From: DASXMT01 sp035569695
GTDB taxonomy: Bacteria > Actinomycetota > Acidimicrobiia > Acidimicrobiales > RAAP-2
Direction of reading: 5' to 3'
Assembly: GCA_035569695.1 (NCBI GenBank)
Contig: DATMMO010000316.1
Coordinates: 1-17,997, forward strand
Length of the DNA: 17,997 nt
In this document: one piece after another, positions 13,789 to 17,997 of the stretch
How positions within the stretch are numbered: position 1 is the first letter of the stretch
Layout: each line of letters starts with the position of its first letter
The notes under the pieces: generated by a model
The model's input: the letters and a program-made list of their open reading frames with translations, nothing else
Told to the model about the DNA's origin: nothing
The model's database searches: none
Program-made: the position numbers and the translations under genes

Positions 13789-14726
13789 GTCGCCACCTCG
13801 ACCGGAGTGGCGGGCACCACGTCCTCGACCGCCGGCCGGGGTGGGGTCTCGGCGTCATGGTCGGACAAGCCATGGTGGAACCACAGGGTTGCCGCCCACA
13901 CCGTGGTGGCCCCGAAGACGTGGATGCCCACCAGGAGGGCTGGCAGGTGGGTGAAGTACTGGGTGTAGCCCACAATCCCCTGGGCCACCATGACCAACAA
14001 CAGGATCCGGCCCCGGTCCTGGTTTGCCCCGGGGGCGTTGGAACGCCAAAGGACGAACAGCAGCACCAACAAGAAGGCCGCCGCGCCCAGGGCGATCTCG
14101 GCATGGATCCGGGTCATGTCCGAGAGGCCCAGCGGGATCCGCTTGGACCCTTTCCCGCCGGCGTGGGGTCCGGTCCCCGTGGTGGCGGTGCCGGCAACCA
14201 GGGCCACCACCACCAGGGCCATGAATATCCGGGTGAGGCGCAGCGAGGCCGTCCCCACCAGAGGACGCCCCCGACCGGCGGCGTGCCCGGCCCGGAGGGT
14301 CAACACCATGGCCACGGCCACCAGGGCCATGCCCAGCATGAAATGGACCATGACCACGTAGGGATTGAGCTTGGAATAGACGACGATCCCACCCAGGACG
14401 GCCTCACCGATCACCCCGACGATCAGGCTCCCGGCCAGCCAGGTCAGGTCCTTCCGGAAGGGGCTCCGCCGCCAGGCCCCGATGAGGGCGGCGGCACAGG
14501 CCACGACCAGGAGGAAGACAACCGCCCGGTTCCCGAACTCGACCACCGGGTGGAGCGAGAGGGGGGGCGTGAGCTCGTGTCGGGAGCAGGTGGGCCAGTC
14601 GGGGCACCCCAGCCCGGAGTCGGACAGACGGACAGCCGCCCCGGTCACGACGTTCAAGACGACGATGACCAGGGTGAACTGGCAAAGGTGGCGGAAGGCC
14701 CGGGGGCTGACACGGAGGTGGGACAC
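13785..14726 (-). CDS. ctaA: Heme A synthase (COX15/CtaA family)
   Basis: A 313-residue polytopic membrane protein that oxidises the C8 methyl of heme O to give heme A for aa3-type cytochrome oxidase. Conserved pieces: AVRLSDSGLGCPDWPTC (31-47) with Cys41 and Cys47 of the first outer loop, VVEFGNR (61-67) with Glu63, GGIVVYSKLNPYVVMVHF (112-129) with His128, TGTGPHAG (183-190), RIHAEIALG (206-214) with His208, and His269 in VGIHVFG. About eight transmembrane segments are visible. The first half has EFGNR where many bacteria have EYVHR; as I recall this is usual in Actinobacteria. It starts with GTG, diverges from ctaB across 99 bases and overlaps clpS downstream. Confidence 0.93.
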   Translation of the reverse strand: MSHLRVSPRAFRHLCQFTLVIVVLNVVTGAAVRLSDSGLGCPDWPTCSRHELTPPLSLHPVVEFGNRAVVFLLVVACAAALIGAWRRSPFRKDLTWLAGSLIVGVIGEAVLGGIVVYSKLNPYVVMVHFMLGMALVAVAMVLTLRAGHAAGRGRPLVGTASLRLTRIFMALVVVALVAGTATTGTGPHAGGKGSKRIPLGLSDMTRIHAEIALGAAAFLLVLLFVLWRSNAPGANQDRGRILLLVMVAQGIVGYTQYFTHLPALLVGIHVFGATTVWAATLWFHHGLSDHDAETPPRPAVEDVVPATPVEVAT

Positions 14727-14787
14727 CGCCCATCGATGGTATCGGTGGCGCTGGTCACCCCGCCTACCGGGGGCCCCGGGCCCCGCA

Positions 14788-14817
14788 TTGTCGAGAGAGG
14801 GCCCTGGGCCGTAGTGT
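14788..14817 (+). promoter_or_regulatory. Putative ctaB promoter, near-leaderless
   Basis: TTGTCG (14788-14793) and TAGTGT (14812-14817) are separated by 18 bases, and the ctaB ATG begins eight bases after the -10 element. Transcription would start at or just before the start codon, and no ribosome site is present, so a leaderless message is likely. Visual prediction. Confidence 0.4.
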
Positions 14818-14825
14818 TTACCCCG

Positions 14826-15734
14826 ATGTCAACGCCCGCTCTCGCCATTCCGGCTCACCGGGCTCGTGGATCTCGCATCGGTTCCTACGTGGCCCTCACC
14901 AAGCCGCGCATCATCGAATTGCTGCTGGTCACCACGCTGCCCACCATGATCGTGGCCAAGCGCGGCTTTCCGTCGATCTGGCTGATGGTGGCCACCCTGG
15001 CCGGTGGGGCGCTGGCCGCCGGGGGGGCCAACGCCATCAACATGGTGGTCGACCGGGACATCGACGCCGTCATGCACCGGACCCGCAAGCGCCCCCTGGT
15101 CACCGGGGCCATGACGCCCCGGGCCGCACTGGTCTTCGCCCTCACCTTGGAAGTGGCCGCCTTTGTGGAGCTGTGGCTGGCCGTCAACCTGTTGTCGGCC
15201 GTGCTCGCCGTCTCGGCCACCTTGTTCTATGTGTTCGTGTACACCCTCTGGCTGAAGCGGACCTCGAGCCAGAACATCGTCATCGGCGGGGCGGCCGGCG
15301 CCGTCCCCGTGCTGGTGGGGTGGGCGGCGGTGACCAACAGCCTGTCGTGGACGCCGGTGGTCATGTTCGCCATCATCTTTATCTGGACTCCCCCCCACTT
15401 CTGGTCGCTGGCCGTGAAGTACAAGGACGACTACGAGGCGGCCAACGTGCCCATGCTTCCGGTGGTGACGACGTTCACCCGGACCGCTCGGCAGATCTTC
15501 TTCTACACCGTCTTGTTGGTGGCCACGACGCTGGTCCTGGCCGGCGTGGGCCACCTGGGCTGGCTCTATGTCGTTGCCGCCGTCGGGCTGGGGACGGTGT
15601 TCCTGCTCATGGCGGCGGGCCTGTGGCGCCGGGCGACGCCCAGAGCGGCCATGCGGCTGTTCAGCTACTCGATCACCTACCTCACCCTGCTCTTCGTGGT
15701 GATGGCCGTGGACGTCTTCGTCCAGCACCGATGA
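14826..15734 (+). CDS. ctaB: Protoheme IX farnesyltransferase (heme O synthase)
   Basis: A 302-residue UbiA-family prenyltransferase that adds a farnesyl group to heme B, making heme O, the substrate of CtaA. The first Asp-rich motif is NMVVDRDID (72-80, N-x3-D-x3-D) followed by HRTRKRPLVTG; the second active-site loop is WTPPHFWSLAVKYKDDY (187-203) followed by NVPMLPVV. YVALTKPRI (21-29) opens the first helix, and about nine transmembrane segments follow. The frame is open far upstream, but that part is antisense to ctaA; ATG 14826 fits the family's length and lies beside a promoter-like site. It ends in an ATGA overlap with the thioredoxin-like gene. Confidence 0.95.
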   Translation: MSTPALAIPAHRARGSRIGSYVALTKPRIIELLLVTTLPTMIVAKRGFPSIWLMVATLAGGALAAGGANAINMVVDRDIDAVMHRTRKRPLVTGAMTPRAALVFALTLEVAAFVELWLAVNLLSAVLAVSATLFYVFVYTLWLKRTSSQNIVIGGAAGAVPVLVGWAAVTNSLSWTPVVMFAIIFIWTPPHFWSLAVKYKDDYEAANVPMLPVVTTFTRTARQIFFYTVLLVATTLVLAGVGHLGWLYVVAAVGLGTVFLLMAAGLWRRATPRAAMRLFSYSITYLTLLFVVMAVDVFVQHR

Positions 15735-16432
15735 GCGACGTGGTCGACGCTTCTCCTTCCGAGGCGGCGACCCCACAACCGGGCCAGGACAGTCCACCGC
15801 CGGGCGGCGACGACTCACCCCCTGGAGGCGACGGCATTGCGCCACAGCCCGACGCCCGGCCCCAGGGCCCGCGACGGCTCCGGTCGCTGATCATCGGCGT
15901 GGTCATCGCCGGCCTCCTGGCCGTCTTTCTCTTCCTGGTCCTGGGACGCTCGACCCCCACCACGGTGAACGGCTCGACTCAGGGGGTCACCGTCGGGGAC
16001 CTGGCCCCCAACTTCACCCTGCCCCGTCTGGGTGGGGGCAAGCCGGTGAACCTGGACGCCATCGGTGTGAACCGGCACAAGCCGGTCATCCTCAACTTCT
16101 TCGCCTCGTGGTGCGGACCGTGCCAGGCGGAGACACCCATGCTGGCCAAGGCGGCTGCCGCAGCCCAGGCGGCGGGATCACCAGTCCAGTTCGTGGGCGT
16201 CGATGTGAACGACCCCTCCTCCAACGCGCTGGCTTTCGTGCGCCAGTCCGGGGTGACCTATCCGGTGGGATCCGACCTGACCCTGAAGGTCACCTCGGCC
16301 CTCTACGCGCTGAACGGGCAGCCCAACACCTACTTCATCGACGGCTCCGGGCACGTGATCGGCTCCAAGCTGGGGGCGCTCAACGCCACCGAACTGGCCC
16401 AGTGGATGAAGCGCTTGACCGGCGGAGGTTGA
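15731..16432 (+). CDS. Membrane-anchored TlpA/ResA-like thioredoxin
   Basis: A 233-residue thiol-disulfide protein facing outside the membrane. Residues 1-48 are a Pro/Gly/Asp-rich cytoplasmic tail, 51-72 a transmembrane anchor (LIIGVVIAGLLAVFLFLVLG), and 85-233 an AhpC/TSA-Redoxin type thioredoxin domain. VGDLAPNFTLPRLGG (88-102) opens it, the active site is WCGPC (Cys128, Cys131), and NGQPNTYFID (195-204) holds the cis-proline. The ATG overlaps the ctaB stop in ATGA, so it is coupled to heme O synthesis. Proteins of this type reduce apocytochrome c or copper-site cysteines (ResA, TlpA); a role in oxidase maturation fits the context but is inferred. The long disordered N-terminus is unusual. 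Confidence 0.9.
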   Translation: MSDVVDASPSEAATPQPGQDSPPPGGDDSPPGGDGIAPQPDARPQGPRRLRSLIIGVVIAGLLAVFLFLVLGRSTPTTVNGSTQGVTVGDLAPNFTLPRLGGGKPVNLDAIGVNRHKPVILNFFASWCGPCQAETPMLAKAAAAAQAAGSPVQFVGVDVNDPSSNALAFVRQSGVTYPVGSDLTLKVTSALYALNGQPNTYFIDGSGHVIGSKLGALNATELAQWMKRLTGGG

Positions 16433-17164
16433 TTACTCCCATCGAAAGGTGAGCGAGGCCAGCACCGGGGCGCCCACGGCCCACAGGGCCAGCACCAACC
16501 AGTCCTCACCGGACACGCCCACCCCGGACCCCAGAGAGCTGTGCAGAGCGTCGGCCAACGCGGCGGCGGGCAGCACTTTGGCCACGTCGGCCAGCCAGCC
16601 CGGCAGCTTGGCCAGCGGGATGAGCATGCCCCCGAGCAACAAGAGCACCACGAAGAGGCTGTTGACCACGGCCAGGTTGACCAGAGGCTTGAGCGACCCG
16701 GCCAGGAAGAGGCCGATCCCACCGAAGGCGACGGTGCCGAGGACCATCACGGCCACGGCCACACCGGCGCAGCTCCAGCCGCCGTGGGGGCTCCAGCCCA
16801 GGGCCCAGCCCACGAGGACGAGCACCACCACCTGGACCAGCTCCACCCCGATGACGCTGATGATCTTGGCCCCCAGCAGCCGGGGCCGGCCCAGGGGCGT
16901 GGCGGCCAGGCGCTTCAGCACCCCATAGCCCCGGTCGAAGCCGGTGCCGATGCCGAGGGCGACCATGGCGGTGGACATGACGGCCAGGGCCAGGATGCCG
17001 GGGACCAGGAAGTCGACAGGGTGCTTGGTGGCGGTGGGGAGCACGTGCACGCCGGAGAAGAACAGAAGGAACAAGACGGGGATGCCCAAGGTGAGGAACA
17101 GGGTCTCGCCGTTGGTGGTGATCATGATGAGCTCGGCCCGGAGCTGAGCAGCCAGTGCTCTCAT
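16433..17164 (-). CDS. ABC-2 type transporter permease
   Basis: A 243-residue ABC-2 export permease with about six membrane segments. An N-terminal amphipathic helix (RALAAQLRAELIMITTN) precedes GETLFLTLGIPVLFLLFFSGV (19-39). The family's cytoplasmic signature FDRGYGVLKRLAATPLGRPRLLGAK lies at 76-100. Later helices include LVQVVVLVLVGWALG, VAVMVLGTVAFGGIGLFLAG and NSLFVVLLLLGGMLIPL. Its ATG overlaps the stop of the upstream ATPase gene in ATGA, so the two form one exporter. Its TAA abuts the stop of the thioredoxin-like gene with no base between. The substrate is unknown. In mycobacteria a similar ATPase/permease pair lies beside ctaA, which suggests a link to heme or oxidase biogenesis. Confidence 0.9.
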   Translation of the reverse strand: MRALAAQLRAELIMITTNGETLFLTLGIPVLFLLFFSGVHVLPTATKHPVDFLVPGILALAVMSTAMVALGIGTGFDRGYGVLKRLAATPLGRPRLLGAKIISVIGVELVQVVVLVLVGWALGWSPHGGWSCAGVAVAVMVLGTVAFGGIGLFLAGSLKPLVNLAVVNSLFVVLLLLGGMLIPLAKLPGWLADVAKVLPAAALADALHSSLGSGVGVSGEDWLVLALWAVGAPVLASLTFRWE

Positions 17165-17997
17165 GCTCGTGTCCAGCGCCCACGCCGACCCCGCTTGCCG
17201 CGGTCCGCGGTCTCGGATGCCGGTTCAGGCTCAGCCGTTCCCGAGGAGCCGGTGATGGCCAGGTAGGCCTCCTCCAACGAGGAGCCGGTGCGCAGGTCGC
17301 CCAGGGTCAGGTATTGCTCGGCCAACCAGCGGGCCACGGTGGCGACGGCGTCGGGGGCGGTGCCGTCTGGACCCAGGCGGAGCCGGTAGTGGCCGGGTCG
17401 CTCCTCGTCGACGGTGGCGCCCTCGCCCACGGCGGCGGCCAGGACACCGGTGTCGAGCCCGGCGTCGGTGGTGAAGCGGATGGAGCCGTCGGCCGATCCC
17501 GCGGCCAGCTGGGCCGGGGTGTCCTCGGCCAGCTTCTTCCCGTGGTCGATGATGATGACCCGATCGGCCAGGCGCTCGGCCTCGGTGAGCTCGTGGGTGG
17601 TGAGGATGACCGAGATGCCGCGGTCGGAGAGTCCGGCGATCACCGCCCGCACGGCCAGCCGGCCCTCGGGGTCGACCCCGGCGGTGGGCTCGTCCAAGAA
17701 CACCACCGAGGGCTTGCCCACCAGGGCCAGGGCCAGCGACAGCCGCTGCTGCTCGCCGCCCGACAGCCGCCGCCATAGCGTCTTGCGCACTTCTCTCAGC
17801 CCGACCAGGTCGATGAGCTGCTCGGGGTCCTCAGGATCGTCGTAGTAGCGGGCGAACAGGTCGATCACCTGGGCCGAGCCGAGCATGGGGTAGATGCCGC
17901 CCTTTTGCAGCATCACGCCCATGCGCCGGACCAGGGCGGCGTGGTCGCGCTGCGGATCGAGCCCCAGGACCCGCACGGAACCAGCGGTCGGACGCCG
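17161..17997 (-). CDS. ABC transporter ATP-binding protein (5' end outside window)
   Basis: The last 278 codons of an ABC-2 exporter ATPase; the start and the Walker A loop lie beyond the right edge. Present are RRPTAGSVRVLGLDP at the edge (the strand after Walker A), Q-loop region VMLQKGGIYPML, signature RLSGGEQQRLSLALAL, Walker B PSVVFLDEPTAGVDP and the switch histidine in ILTTHELTEAE. A DUF4162-like C-terminal part (about the last 110 residues) holds SIRFTTDAGL and ends SSLEEAYLAITG, followed by a basic tail GKRGRRGRW. It overlaps the permease gene by 4 bases and powers it. The intact part has every expected motif. Confidence 0.93.
   Translation of the reverse strand, partial: RRPTAGSVRVLGLDPQRDHAALVRRMGVMLQKGGIYPMLGSAQVIDLFARYYDDPEDPEQLIDLVGLREVRKTLWRRLSGGEQQRLSLALALVGKPSVVFLDEPTAGVDPEGRLAVRAVIAGLSDRGISVILTTHELTEAERLADRVIIIDHGKKLAEDTPAQLAAGSADGSIRFTTDAGLDTGVLAAAVGEGATVDEERPGHYRLRLGPDGTAPDAVATVARWLAEQYLTLGDLRTGSSLEEAYLAITGSSGTAEPEPASETADRGKRGRRGRWTRA

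Noticed and set aside
13857..14825. The ctaB frame stays open for more than 320 codons upstream, suggesting a 625-residue fusion protein
   Set aside because: The upstream part is antisense to ctaA and reads as His/Gly/Pro-rich low-complexity sequence. ctaA on the other strand has all its conserved motifs.
15173..15730. Upstream extension of the TlpA-like gene to 419 codons
   Set aside because: The extension runs out of frame through ctaB and is Arg/Gly-rich. The ATGA overlap gives a natural start at 15731.
1..17997. CRISPR array, insertion sequence, integrase or phage genes
   Set aside because: No regular spaced repeats, transposase/integrase motifs or terminal inverted repeats with target duplications were found by eye. 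The tRNA-like relics alone do not prove an integrated element.

Overview
The window is high-GC DNA that uses many GTG starts. It carries gene families typical of Actinobacteria: a mycothiol-dependent isomerase-like protein, ClpS next to DUF2017, CtaA with an EFGNR motif, a divergent ctaA/ctaB pair, and leaderless-looking promoters. An actinobacterium of the Acidimicrobiia type is my best guess, inferred from gene content only. No integrase, transposase, CRISPR array or phage gene is visible.

Left part (1 to about 4.7 kb): a maleylpyruvate-isomerase-family protein on the plus strand, then a minus-strand series of small genes (a conserved 98-aa protein, a PRC-barrel protein, a low-affinity iron permease family membrane protein, an unknown 150-aa protein, and a siderophore-interacting-type FAD reductase). 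A DUF998 membrane protein follows on the plus strand.

Middle part (4.7 to 12.5 kb) looks like accessory metabolism. It holds a dihydropseudooxynicotine-hydrolase/FrsA-like esterase with a DUF2237 gene just behind it, an EstC-like alpha/beta hydrolase, a small two-helix membrane protein, and a large secreted CocE/S15-type hydrolase on the minus strand. Next come the C-terminal stubs of an apparent LysR-SDR divergent pair, which look like a deletion scar. Then comes a compact regulatory unit: a SnoaL-AHSA1 fusion gene (minus) diverges from an ArsR regulator overlapping an AHSA1 gene (plus), with TACAAG/CTTGTA operator-like half-sites in the shared 90-bp gap.

Right part (12.65 kb to the end) is core genome. 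A tRNA cluster Glu(TTC)-Asp(GTC)-Phe(GAA) lies on the minus strand, directly downstream of an apparent ctaA-clpS-DUF2017 operon. Divergent from ctaA are ctaB (heme O synthase) and a membrane-anchored TlpA-like thioredoxin. These two converge, with no spare base, on an ABC-2 permease and its ATPase, the latter cut by the window edge. ctaB and ctaA together make heme A for cytochrome c oxidase. The TlpA-like protein could serve cytochrome or copper-site maturation outside the membrane. Linkage of an ABC exporter to ctaA/ctaB resembles the mycobacterial ctaA neighbourhood.

No clearly novel multi-gene system is evident. The best leads are the SnoaL-AHSA1 fusion under an ArsR/AHSA1 switch, the LysR/SDR scar, a long imperfect hairpin at 10742-10794, and the apparent co-transcription of clpS-DUF2017 with tRNAs.
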